The notes beneath the pieces are model-generated. The model made no database searches, was not told the DNA's origin, and saw only the letters and a list, made by a program, of their open reading frames with translations. Positions 8,314-15,749 of a stretch of DNA of 29,384 bases are shown piece after piece. Numbering within the stretch: position 1 is the stretch's first letter; each line of letters begins with the position of its first letter. Both the position numbers and the translations under genes were made by a program. Source of the stretch: a virus; the IMG/VR virus record IMGVR_UViG_3300045999_008693, positions 1 to 29,384 of that record; one strand, given 5' to 3'.

Positions 8314-8403
8314 ATGTCTAAACCAGTACTGCATTTACTGGGTTTATTTCACACGCAAACAGCTATCAAATATTCGCATTGTGCTTTCACTGGGGGAATG
8401 TAG
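8314..8403 (+). pseudogene. 5' remnant of a cyanophage glycosyltransferase gene
   Basis: ATG at 8314 opens a 29-codon frame reading MSKPVLHLLGLFHTQTAIKY then SHCAFTGG-M and a stop at 8401-8403. 'LLGLFHT', followed by 'SHCAFTG', is the N-terminal signature I associate with cyanophage glycosyltransferases that continue with KVLRF-type sequence for several hundred residues. Here the match stops abruptly at CAFTG, and the following DNA belongs to a fibre chaperone in another frame. It retains its own promoter-like sequence (8263-8292). The remnant identity is from memory of the family and needs a search. Confidence 0.65.
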
Positions 8404-8792
8404 CGGCAACCGCAATTAAAATGTATAATGATGGTTCTATCAGGTTTAAATCTCAAGACACTACTGAAACATCTTATAGATCAATTTTTGCTCTTGATGT
8501 CAATTCAACTTCAGATATTAGATTTAAAGAAAATATTAGTATACTAGAAAATCCATTAGAAAAATTATTAACCCTGAATGGAGTTTCCTTTACTTGGAAA
8601 GATACTGGAAAATATTCAATTGGATTAATTGCACAAGAAGTTGAAAAAGTATTTCCTCAAATTGTTCACTCTGAGGGTAAAGAAAAATCAAAATCACTTA
8701 ATTATAATGGTATGATTGGAGTTCTTGTTGAAGCAATTAAGGATCAACAAAAACAGATAGAAGAACTCAAATCTCAAATAAATAAAGCATAG
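8379..8792 (+). CDS. Orphan S74 chaperone domain (3' fragment of a fibre gene)
   Basis: The frame encodes almost only the S74 intramolecular chaperone: MYNDGSIRFKS, STSDIRFKENI, LNGVSFTWK, GLIAQEVEKVFPQIV, LNYNGMIGVLVEAIKDQ and a coiled-coil end. There is no fibre body for it to fold. The frame can begin at TTG 8379 or ATG 8421, neither with a clear ribosome site. It lies in the -1 frame relative to the glycosyltransferase remnant, so slippage at GGGGGA (8392-8397) would fuse the two. It is most probably the surviving tail of a fibre gene replaced by recombination. A stand-alone chaperone acting in trans on the S74-less fibre upstream is possible but unproven. Confidence 0.7.
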   Translation: MCFHWGNVAATAIKMYNDGSIRFKSQDTTETSYRSIFALDVNSTSDIRFKENISILENPLEKLLTLNGVSFTWKDTGKYSIGLIAQEVEKVFPQIVHSEGKEKSKSLNYNGMIGVLVEAIKDQQKQIEELKSQINKA

Positions 8793-8806
8793 ACGATATT
8801 ACTGAA

Positions 8807-9004
8807 ATGACTGATCACGAAACTAACCTAAAACAAATTCTAAACGAACAAAAATCAATCCTGAATGAAATTCAAGAGTTGAATAATACTCTTACAATTA
8901 AGAAAGAGCAATTTTTGAAATTGCAAGGAATTGTTGAATATCTATCTGCAAACGGCGTTAAATCACAAAATTCAGAAGAAGTAGTTCAAGCGGAGCAAAA
9001 TTGA
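8807..9004 (+). CDS. Small coiled-coil protein (65 aa)
   Basis: The sequence is almost wholly helical with heptads (LKQILNEQKSILNEIQELNN, then LTIKKEQFLKLQGIVEYL) and a Gln/Glu-rich tail ending AEQN. It belongs to a type of short coiled-coil protein found beside cyanophage fibre genes; the function is unknown. It starts 14 bases after the orphan chaperone stop and ends with a TTGACAATG junction to the next gene. Confidence 0.7.
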   Translation: MTDHETNLKQILNEQKSILNEIQELNNTLTIKKEQFLKLQGIVEYLSANGVKSQNSEEVVQAEQN

Positions 9005-9006
9005 CA

Positions 9007-9270
9007 ATGGCAATTACATACACAGTAGCAGAATACACTGAAGAAGATAGAACAGTAGAAGTTACATTTGAGAATTCAGAGGGACTTGTTCATAAAAGAA
9101 CGATCAATATTCCTCATAATGAAGATGGAACCATTGACGAAGAATATTTTCAGGAAATTCTTGAGGGACAACTTCGAGGAGTAGAAAATAAACTCAAAGT
9201 TGGTGTAGTTACATTTGTAGAACCAACTCCAGAACCAACACCACCTCCAATAGGTATTGCAACGACGTAA
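9007..9270 (+). CDS. Small acidic protein with proline-rich tail (87 aa)
   Basis: The protein starts MAITYTVAEYTEEDRTVEVT. It is beta-rich and acidic ('HKRTINIPHNEDGTIDEEYFQEILEGQLRGVENKLKVG'), followed by a Pro/Thr tail (EPTPEPTPPPIG). The reading frame extends to TTG 9001, but ATG 9007 gives the family-like MAITYT start. Probably a late virion-associated protein. No motif gives a function. Confidence 0.7.
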   Translation: MAITYTVAEYTEEDRTVEVTFENSEGLVHKRTINIPHNEDGTIDEEYFQEILEGQLRGVENKLKVGVVTFVEPTPEPTPPPIGIATT

Positions 9271-9340
9271 TATTATATTTTGCGTATGTTGTTTTAATTG
9301 CATTAAATAAAAAAAATCTATTTCTTAAATTTATTTTATA

Positions 9341-10315
9341 ATGAACTTTGTAAAACTTGCATTGGAGAATGGTGGAAGTATTAAACCATTACTCATAGAA
9401 CCTGAGAGTCTTTCAGGTCCATCACTCACAAATCCATCAGTTCTTGTATTGGGTGATAAGATTTTAGTTAATATTAGAAATGTTAATTATACTCTTTATC
9501 ATGCAGAATTAAATAAGTTTGAACATCTTTGGGGTCCTCTGTCCTACATTCACCCCGAAAATGATATGCATCTGCGAACTACTAATTACATTGCAGAGCT
9601 TGATGAAAACTTAAATACAATTTACTCAACAAAAGTAGATACTTCTCAGTTTGATACATACCAACCCCAATGGGAATTTGTTGGTCTGGAAGATTGTAGG
9701 TTAATTAAGTGGGAAGATAAGATTTATATCTGTGGAGTAAGAAGAGACTTGGATACAAAAGGAACCGGAAGAATGGAACTTTCAGAACTTGAGTTTAGTG
9801 ATTCTCAAGTCAAAGAAGTTTCAAGATACCGTATTCCTGGACCACCTCCAGATAATGAGTATTGTATGAAAAACTGCACTCCCATTGAAGGTAAACCATT
9901 TCATCTTTTAAAATGGACAAATCCAACTTGTTTGATGAAATTTGATAATGAAGGTGGAGAAACGGAGATCTTTGAGACAACAACTCAAATACCAAAAATG
10001 AATGATATGAGAGGTGGGTCTCAGGTTATTGAATGGAATGGTGGTTATCTCACATTAGTTCATGAGACAGAACTTTATAATAGTGAACAGGGAAGAAAGA
10101 ACGCAACATATCGCCATCGCTTTGTTTATTGGGATAAAGACTTTAAGAATCAAAAATTCTCTAAGTTATTTTCATTCCTTAATATGAAGATTGAGTTTTG
10201 TTGTGGTCTTGCAGCATATCAAGATGATTTCTTGATTACCTTTGGAGCACAGGATAATGCTGCATATATTTTAAAAGTTTCGCAATCTTTCGTGGAGGAT
10301 TTTATCAATGAATGA
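9341..10315 (+). CDS. GH130-like five-bladed propeller carbohydrate protein (324 aa)
   Basis: Short beta blades run throughout: 'NPSVLVLGDKILVNIR', 'GLEDCRLIKWEDKIYICGVRRD' (115-136), 'MKNCTPI' near 176, 'RGGSQVIEWNGGYLTLVHETE' (224-244), 'EFCCGLA' (285-291) and 'FGAQDNAAYIL' (301-311). The 'EDxR', 'GGSQ...HE' and 'GA.D' motifs match the beta-propeller family that includes GH130 mannoside phosphorylases and related glycosyltransferase-associated proteins. Several catalytic GH130 positions are hard to assign from sequence alone, so the reaction is open. The next gene overlaps it by 8 bases, and the pair probably acts together on glycans. The leader 9271-9340 is extremely AT-rich with no ribosome site. 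Confidence 0.7.
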   Translation: MNFVKLALENGGSIKPLLIEPESLSGPSLTNPSVLVLGDKILVNIRNVNYTLYHAELNKFEHLWGPLSYIHPENDMHLRTTNYIAELDENLNTIYSTKVDTSQFDTYQPQWEFVGLEDCRLIKWEDKIYICGVRRDLDTKGTGRMELSELEFSDSQVKEVSRYRIPGPPPDNEYCMKNCTPIEGKPFHLLKWTNPTCLMKFDNEGGETEIFETTTQIPKMNDMRGGSQVIEWNGGYLTLVHETELYNSEQGRKNATYRHRFVYWDKDFKNQKFSKLFSFLNMKIEFCCGLAAYQDDFLITFGAQDNAAYILKVSQSFVEDFINE

Positions 10316-12149
10316 ACTAATTCAACTGAGTTTAGATACCGAAAATGCAGAAAAGAACTATAATCTTGCAAAATGGTATGAGAATCAAGGACACACGGCT
10401 CCTGCACATACTTATTACTTGAGAGCAGCAGAAAGAGCAGAAGATGATAATCTTGCATATCAAGCACTGATAAGAGCATCATTCTGTTATAAATCTCAAG
10501 GTTCACGAGATGGTACAGAAAAAGTGCTTCTTGAAAATGCACTTAACCTTCTCCCACAAAGACCAGAGGCATATTATTTTCTATCGTTACTTTATGAAAG
10601 GAAAACAGAATGGCAAAATGCTTACACTTATGCGAACCTTGGACTTCAACAGAATGATTGCGAATCTTTAGACCTTCCAGAATTTCAAGGAAAGTATCTA
10701 CTTATTTTCCAGAAAGCAGTTGCTGCTTGGTGGTGGGGTAAAGGAATGGAATCTAGAAAACTTTTCCATTCACTTGTCGATAATCACTGGAATGAAATGG
10801 ATGAAACTCATAAAAAGTCAGTAGAAGATAATGTAACTCGTCTTGGTTCTGGTCCAGAATCTCAAGCATTTCATACCTATACAAAAGAAGAGTACTCAAC
10901 TCTGAGATTTAAGTTTGAGAACTCATCTGCCATTGAGAGAAACTATTCTCAGATCTATCAAGATATGTTTATTCTTTCAATGCTCAACGGAAAGAAGAAT
11001 GGAACATTCCTTGAGATTGGTGGTGCTGACCCATTCAAAGGTAATAATACAGCACTGCTTGAAAAGACTTTTGGATGGACTGGGGTTTCTATTGAGTATG
11101 ATGAAAAGTTCATTCAAAACTATAGAAACTGTAGAAGTGCAAAACTACTTCACGATAATGCACTTACTGTAGATTATGATGAGATTCTATCTACAAACTT
11201 CTCTTCAAATGTCATTGATTACTTGCAATTAGATATTGAACCAGCAAGGAATACTTATGAGTGTATGTTAAAAATACCTTTTGATAAGTATAAATTTGCA
11301 GTGATTACTTATGAACATGATTATTATGTTGATGTTACAAGGTCATTCCGCGAAAAATCAAGAGAGTTTTTAAGAAGTAAAGGATATGTATTAGTAGCAA
11401 ATGATTTATCACCAGATGGTAAATCAAACTTTGAAGACTGGTGGGTACATCCAGATTTGATTGATGAATCTATTCTTTCTAAGATGATATCAATTTCCAA
11501 CCAAACACAGCACGCAAAAGAATATATCTTAAGTTCATCAGGAGAAGAACTGGGTTTTTTTAACCTAAGTGTAAACTCCAAACCAACATCTTGGATTGTA
11601 GATAACTTTTACGAAAATCCAGATTTAGTAAGAGAGTTTGCATTAAAACAAGACTATGTTGAAGGTGGATTTGGTAGAGGTTTTATTGGGAGACGTACAG
11701 AACAGCAGTTCTTATTCCCAGGTCTCAAAGAAAGATTCGAAGAGATTATGGGAAAGACTATTACAAAATGGGAAGAACATGGAATGAATGGTCGCTTCCA
11801 AATTGCATGGTCAGGAGAACCATTAGTTTATCATTGTGATAGTCAAAAGTGGGGTGGAATGTTATATCTCACTCCCGATGCACCTTATCAATGTGGAACA
11901 ACTCTATATGCTCATAAAAAAACAAGAGCAAGAACTTATTTTGATAAAGGTTGGGATGCTTCTTGGGTAGATGTTCCCGGCGATTGTCACTTAGACGGAA
12001 CACCATTTGAACCAGTGGATGTTCTTGGAAATGTTTATAATCGTCTTGTAATCTTTGATGCAAGTGCTATTCATTCTGCATCACAATATTTTGGGACAGT
12101 CAAAGAAAACAGCCGCTGCTGGCAAATGTTCTTTTTTGATACTGAGTGA
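10308..12149 (+). CDS. TPR / FkbM-like / 2OG-oxygenase-like fusion protein (613 aa)
   Basis: Three parts are visible. Residues about 10-150 are helical TPR-like repeats (NLAKWYENQGHTAPAHTYYL, 'AYYFLSLLYERKTEWQNAYTYANLGL'). Residues about 215-385 resemble an FkbM-type methyltransferase: 'YSQIYQDMFIL', 'GTFLEIGGADPFKGNNT' as the SAM-binding loop, 'WTGVSIEYD', 'VIDYLQLDIEPARNTYECML'. Residues about 425-613 resemble a phage Fe(II)/2OG oxygenase of the DUF6445 kind: 'WIVDNFYENPDLVREFAL', 'YHCDSQKWGGMLYLTPDAP' with an HxD pair, 'IHSASQYFG' as the distal His, and 'SRCWQMFFF'. Together this suggests methylation and hydroxylation or hydrolysis on a glycan or peptide scaffold. It overlaps the propeller gene by 8 bases. 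Domain limits are approximate; activities are inferred from motifs. Confidence 0.75.
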   Translation: MNELIQLSLDTENAEKNYNLAKWYENQGHTAPAHTYYLRAAERAEDDNLAYQALIRASFCYKSQGSRDGTEKVLLENALNLLPQRPEAYYFLSLLYERKTEWQNAYTYANLGLQQNDCESLDLPEFQGKYLLIFQKAVAAWWWGKGMESRKLFHSLVDNHWNEMDETHKKSVEDNVTRLGSGPESQAFHTYTKEEYSTLRFKFENSSAIERNYSQIYQDMFILSMLNGKKNGTFLEIGGADPFKGNNTALLEKTFGWTGVSIEYDEKFIQNYRNCRSAKLLHDNALTVDYDEILSTNFSSNVIDYLQLDIEPARNTYECMLKIPFDKYKFAVITYEHDYYVDVTRSFREKSREFLRSKGYVLVANDLSPDGKSNFEDWWVHPDLIDESILSKMISISNQTQHAKEYILSSSGEELGFFNLSVNSKPTSWIVDNFYENPDLVREFALKQDYVEGGFGRGFIGRRTEQQFLFPGLKERFEEIMGKTITKWEEHGMNGRFQIAWSGEPLVYHCDSQKWGGMLYLTPDAPYQCGTTLYAHKKTRARTYFDKGWDASWVDVPGDCHLDGTPFEPVDVLGNVYNRLVIFDASAIHSASQYFGTVKENSRCWQMFFFDTE

Positions 12150-12157
12150 AAAAACTT

Positions 12158-12165
12158 TATAAATA
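12158..12165 (+). promoter_or_regulatory. Perfect T4-type late promoter box TATAAATA
   Basis: The exact T4 late consensus lies 9 bases after the stop of the fusion gene and 74 bases before the adhesin operon. It is the best late box outside the endonuclease cassettes. The leader between contains a possible 12-codon ORF (12197-12235) and a small hairpin (AAGAAA/TTTCTT, 12205-12220) just before the GGAGGAG ribosome site at 12226-12232. Confidence 0.65.
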
Positions 12166-12239
12166 ATTCTTAGTAAAGCCGAGTGGAGACACGAAGATGG
12201 CATCAAGAAAACTCTTTCTTGTAATGGAGGAGTGAACTA

Positions 12240-12578
12240 ATGGCAATTCAAATTTCAGGTAACACTGTCATTAATGACCAGAGGGAACTTGGAGCAGCTC
12301 TAACATCTGCTTATGATGTTGTAACTGCGGGGGGTTCTACTACCATCGCAAATAGAACTGTTTATTATGTGACAACAAATAGCCAAACTATTACGCTTCC
12401 ATTATCGCCTTCTGCAGGCAATGAAGTCGTTATTATGGTTGGTAATTATACCGGCGTTGTAGTAGCAAGAAACGGATCTAACATTATGGGTCTTGCGGAA
12501 AATATGACGTTAGATGCAGCTTACGCGGCAATAACGTTAATTTATGTTGATGCCACTCGTGGCTGGGTCATTTGTTAA
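12240..12578 (+). CDS. Fibre-type N-terminal domain protein (112 aa)
   Basis: It starts MAIQISGNTVINDQRELGAA, which is the standard opening of many cyanophage tail-fibre proteins. It continues with a beta segment ('TIANRTVYYVTTNSQTITLPL', 'GNEVVIMVGNYTGVVVARNGSNIMG') of the type that forms small trimeric fibre knobs. It is short, so it may be a stand-alone fibre adaptor linking the next gene product to the tail. GGAGGAG lies 7 bases before the ATG. It is first in the operon behind TATAAATA. Confidence 0.75.
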   Translation: MAIQISGNTVINDQRELGAALTSAYDVVTAGGSTTIANRTVYYVTTNSQTITLPLSPSAGNEVVIMVGNYTGVVVARNGSNIMGLAENMTLDAAYAAITLIYVDATRGWVIC

Positions 12579-12602
12579 TAACAAAAAAGGAGAAATAGAA
12601 CA

Positions 12603-13769
12603 ATGAGTCTTTTAAGTCAGTTTTTTCCAAAAGGTGGTGGAGATCCTCAAAGCGATGTAGTTCCATTAGAAATTCTTGCAGTCGGTGGCGGCGGCGGAAG
12701 TGGGTCGATGGTTGATGCTTGTATGGATTATTTTTATTTTTATCCAGCAGCGTGCCCAACGGGTGCGTTTTGTGCAACTCCAACGTGTTTTCCACTTGTT
12801 AACGGAAGTCCCCAATATGGTAGTGGGGGTTCTTGTGTGCTAGCTTGTGGTCCTGGAAACTGCCCCGCTCAATTTGCAGCTGGGGCTGGTGGAGCTGGAG
12901 GCGTATATTATGCAGATTATTTTGCAACTCCAGGAAGAACCTATCCAATTACAGTTGGTGCCGGTGGTGCAGGGGGAGTTTCTAGTAGAGGGTCTTCCGG
13001 AGGAACGACATCATTTAATAGCCCAAATGGTTCTCAGTTAATCTATGCTATTGGTGGTGGTGGTGGTGGATATCCTACTTCGATACACCAAGCAGGATCC
13101 CTCACAGCACGCGATACGTGTGCATCAGGAATTTCGGGAGGTTCTGCCGGAGGTTCTGTTCCAACATGTTACTGTATGCAATACTCTCCTACTACTTGGA
13201 ATATGAGTAGTGTTTGTACGGCACCCTCAGGATCCATATACGGAACCTCTCTTGCGACATTTACTGGAGCGTGTAACGTAACATATAGTACAACCAGACC
13301 TACTAGATTTGGATATAATGCAGGTGGACCATCAAGAAGTACACAGTTCAACTGTACTTGTACTAATATGTTAGGTGGTAGTGCAGGAAATACATTATGC
13401 GGAACCACGCCATTCTTTGTATCTTCTATGACAGGAACCACTGTATGTTTGGCAACTGGTGGATGTGCGGTAGGTTACACTTGCTGCAACCCAACTTTTA
13501 TTAATGGATGCCCAGGATGTACTAATGGGGTAACTGCAAATAGTGGAAATGGTGCTCAGGGAATATATTATACATATATGCCCCAACAATCTCAATATAC
13601 ATGTCTTGCTCCTAATGGATGGGCAGGAAGTCCCGGAGTTCTAGTTGTTAGATATCCTAGTGCATATGCAGCATCACCTTCATTCCCAGGAGCAACTGAT
13701 TGTAGTCCCGCAACTCCAGGATTTAGGACATATAGATTTACATCATCCGGATCAATTACTTTACCATAA
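12603..13769 (+). CDS. Cysteine- and glycine-rich putative receptor-binding adhesin (388 aa)
   Basis: The protein has a short N-terminus (MSLLSQFFPKGG), then VPLEILAVGGGGGSGS. Glycine runs (GAGGAGGVYYAD, GAGGAGGVSS, GGGGGG) alternate with cysteine clusters; I count 23 Cys in 388 residues (CYC, CTC, TCC, CPGC and singles). It ends 'GVLVVRYPSAY' and 'FRTYRFTSSGSITLP', the usual close of phage glycine-rich end domains. Glycine-rich sandwich folds are known in T4-like gp38 adhesins, which bind host surface receptors, so a tail-tip adhesin is the best guess. The cysteine content is far above its neighbours and may mean disulfide or metal cross-linking. AGGAGA precedes the ATG. It is followed 15 bases later by the W-rich protein. 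Confidence 0.72.
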   Translation: MSLLSQFFPKGGGDPQSDVVPLEILAVGGGGGSGSMVDACMDYFYFYPAACPTGAFCATPTCFPLVNGSPQYGSGGSCVLACGPGNCPAQFAAGAGGAGGVYYADYFATPGRTYPITVGAGGAGGVSSRGSSGGTTSFNSPNGSQLIYAIGGGGGGYPTSIHQAGSLTARDTCASGISGGSAGGSVPTCYCMQYSPTTWNMSSVCTAPSGSIYGTSLATFTGACNVTYSTTRPTRFGYNAGGPSRSTQFNCTCTNMLGGSAGNTLCGTTPFFVSSMTGTTVCLATGGCAVGYTCCNPTFINGCPGCTNGVTANSGNGAQGIYYTYMPQQSQYTCLAPNGWAGSPGVLVVRYPSAYAASPSFPGATDCSPATPGFRTYRFTSSGSITLP

Positions 13770-13784
13770 TAATAGGAGGATAAA

Positions 13785-14294
13785 ATGGCACATTTTGCAA
13801 AATTAGATGATAACAATAAAGTCATTGATATTATGGTGATAAGTGACGACCAAATTATGAATGAAAATGGTGTGGAAGATGAGCAAGTTGGTATTGCTAG
13901 ATGTAAAGAAATTGCTGGTGCTCATACAAATTGGAGACAATGCTCATTCAATTATAACATGAGAGGTACATATCCAATTATCCAAGAATCATATTATATT
14001 GAAGAAAATGATATTTTTACACCACCCAAACCTTTTGAAAGTTGGATTTGGAACACTACCGAACAAGAATGGAAATCACCTAAACCAAAACCAGAAGATA
14101 CCAATGAAGGTGGTTACACTTGGGATGAAGATTCTTTAGACTGGGTATTTAGACCAAACCCAACTATCCTCAATAATATACCCGTTAGACCAGAACCTCC
14201 TGATAGTCAGCATGATTATATCTTAGATTTTAGTACCGGTGAACCAACTTGGAAATTAATAGAACTACCTCCACCATCCACAGATACAATTTGA
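13785..14294 (+). CDS. W-rich small structural protein (169 aa)
   Basis: It starts 'MAHFAKLDDNNKVIDIMVIS', a start I recognise from a protein conserved in T4-like cyanophages. The middle holds 'TPPKPFESWIWNTTEQEWKSP' and 'GGYTWDEDSLDWVFRPNP', a W-Y-W repeat found in that family. A Pro-rich region and 'DFSTGEPTWKLIELPPPST' follow. The ribosome site AGGAGG stands before the ATG. It closes the adhesin operon ahead of a strong hairpin, so it may be a fibre or adhesin assembly partner. The function is not established to my knowledge. Confidence 0.78.
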   Translation: MAHFAKLDDNNKVIDIMVISDDQIMNENGVEDEQVGIARCKEIAGAHTNWRQCSFNYNMRGTYPIIQESYYIEENDIFTPPKPFESWIWNTTEQEWKSPKPKPEDTNEGGYTWDEDSLDWVFRPNPTILNNIPVRPEPPDSQHDYILDFSTGEPTWKLIELPPPSTDTI

Positions 14295-14301
14295 TAATGA
14301 A

Positions 14302-14331
14302 ATTGTGGATGTAAGTTTTTACATCCACAAT
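14302..14331 (+). terminator. 13-bp perfect hairpin after the adhesin operon
   Basis: ATTGTGGATGTAA (14302-14314) pairs perfectly with TTACATCCACAAT (14319-14331) around loop GTTT. It follows the stop of the W-rich gene by 7 bases. The sequence after it is TAAATAATATG, not a clean T run, so termination strength is uncertain; it may also protect 3' ends. Confidence 0.7.
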
Positions 14332-14336
14332 AAATA
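14329..14336 (+). promoter_or_regulatory. Late-promoter-like box AATAAATA after the hairpin
   Basis: AATAAATA begins in the last bases of the hairpin and precedes the TTG start at 14368 by 31 bases. It is positioned to begin the glycan-modification cassette. It differs from TATAAATA at one base. Confidence 0.45.
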
Positions 14337-14367
14337 ATATGTAATCATTTTTTGGGAGATTATTGAT

Positions 14368-14997
14368 TTGGCCTATCAAGCGATTTGGCACAATACGGAA
14401 TTACCAAGTAAGGTAGTAGATTGTGTTATAGAAGACTTAGAAAAATATAAATTGGATCAAAATCTACATCACTCTAAAATTGATGGAGATGTTACAGATT
14501 CTGATATTAGAAATTCAAAAAATTGTTGGTTACCAACCTCTCATTGGATAGGAGGATTTATTTGGCATTATATTCAATTAGCAAATAGAGATAATTTTTT
14601 ATTTGATATTAAACATATAGAAGCAGATAATATCCAATATACTTCTTACGGAGTCGGGGAGCACTACACTTGGCACATTGATGCCGGAATGAGTGGACTG
14701 TCAATTCCAACATCCAAAGGAGCTCCAGTACTGTGTAATGAGTTAGCAACTGATTTCATTAATAAAAATTGTGAATTAACTAGAAAACTATCTTTCTCAT
14801 TGCAACTTTCGGATGAAGATTCTTATGAAGGTGGGCAATTGCAATTTATTGATGAAAATAAAAGAACATTTTTTGCGCCAAAGAAAAAAGGAACGATGTG
14901 CGTATTTGATTCAAGAATGATGCACAGAGTTAGACCTGTTACAAGTGGCGTAAGAAAAAGTTTAGTTGGTTGGGTAAGCGGACCTAGATGGAGGTGA
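14368..14997 (+). CDS. Fe(II)/2-oxoglutarate dioxygenase, PKHD/prolyl-hydroxylase type (209 aa)
   Basis: The iron site is visible as H103-x-D105 (HYTWHIDAG) and H186 (MMHRV), with R196 (GVRKSL) as the 2-oxoglutarate-binding base. 'SFSLQLSDEDSYEGGQLQF' and 'KKGTMCVFDSRMMHRV' fit the PKHD/P4H fold. The start is TTG, placed by GGGAGA at 14354-14359 eight bases upstream; no in-frame ATG gives a full-length protein. Such enzymes hydroxylate a protein or small-molecule substrate with O2 and 2-oxoglutarate; the substrate is unknown. It is first in a cassette with a second oxygenase-like gene and glycan enzymes, which suggests surface or glycan modification. Confidence 0.85.
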   Translation: MAYQAIWHNTELPSKVVDCVIEDLEKYKLDQNLHHSKIDGDVTDSDIRNSKNCWLPTSHWIGGFIWHYIQLANRDNFLFDIKHIEADNIQYTSYGVGEHYTWHIDAGMSGLSIPTSKGAPVLCNELATDFINKNCELTRKLSFSLQLSDEDSYEGGQLQFIDENKRTFFAPKKKGTMCVFDSRMMHRVRPVTSGVRKSLVGWVSGPRWR

Positions 14998-15001
14998 TAA
15001 T

Positions 15002-15730
15002 ATGACTATGACTGAAGATTTTATATCTCAATGCGAATTATTCAACTATGGTAATTCTAAAACAAATAATGATTTTTTTGAGAAAAATGGATATCTAATT
15101 ATCAAAAATGTTTGGGATCCTAAAGACTTTTTTTGTTGGCCACCAAGCGAACGTGGAATGATTAAATATTTTGGAAAAATTTCAAAATTCCACCACGATC
15201 CCAATGAAATGCAAGTGCCAGGTTCTTTGGCAAGATATTCATTTCCACCATACAAGTATTTTCATTCTCAACTTAGATTGAAAATTGAAAAAGAAATAGG
15301 AAAAAAACTTTTTAATACTTATTATTATGATAGATTTTACTTTAACAACCAAGAACTCGAAAAACATTGTGATAGAGAGTCTTGTGAAATATCCTTGACA
15401 TTCCATGTAAGTAGCAATATTCCAAAACCTTGGCCTATTTGGATAAAAACTCCAGATACTTATGATGATCTTAACAAAACTCCCGACGAAAGAAAAATAA
15501 TATCAAAGGGAAGAGAAGTCTCGGTTACATTAAATCCGGGAGATGGGTTATTATATAAAGGTTGTGAAAGACCACATTGGAGAAATCCAATGCCATCAAA
15601 ATATAACTCTTTTCAAAAATTTCTAAATAAGGTAAGAAAAATTGAAGATGATTCATATTATCATCAAGTATTTTTTCATTATGTTCTTGCAGATGGAAAA
15701 TATTCTCATTTTGCAGGTGATAACAAATAA
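15002..15730 (+). CDS. Second Fe(II)/2OG-oxygenase-like protein (242 aa)
   Basis: 'FFEKNGYLIIKNVWDP' near residue 25 is the opening helix-strand of phytanoyl-CoA-hydroxylase-like oxygenases. The metal site is probably H122-x-D124 (EKHCDRESCEIS) with H192 (CERPHWR) and R194. 'NPGDGLLYKG' precedes the distal His as is usual in this fold. The final 'YYHQVFFHYVLADG' is typical of phage members. GGAGG at 14990-14994 suits ATG 15002. It is not a close copy of the preceding oxygenase, so the cassette carries two distinct hydroxylation functions. The substrate is unknown; a sugar or peptide on the virion or host envelope is inference. Confidence 0.78.
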   Translation: MTMTEDFISQCELFNYGNSKTNNDFFEKNGYLIIKNVWDPKDFFCWPPSERGMIKYFGKISKFHHDPNEMQVPGSLARYSFPPYKYFHSQLRLKIEKEIGKKLFNTYYYDRFYFNNQELEKHCDRESCEISLTFHVSSNIPKPWPIWIKTPDTYDDLNKTPDERKIISKGREVSVTLNPGDGLLYKGCERPHWRNPMPSKYNSFQKFLNKVRKIEDDSYYHQVFFHYVLADGKYSHFAGDNK

Positions 15731-15749
15731 AATTATTTTGGGGGATTAA

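Noticed and set aside
9271-9340. Promoter box ATTAAATAA before the GH130-like gene
   Set aside because: The gap is so AT-rich that a partial match to TATAAATA is expected by chance; not called.
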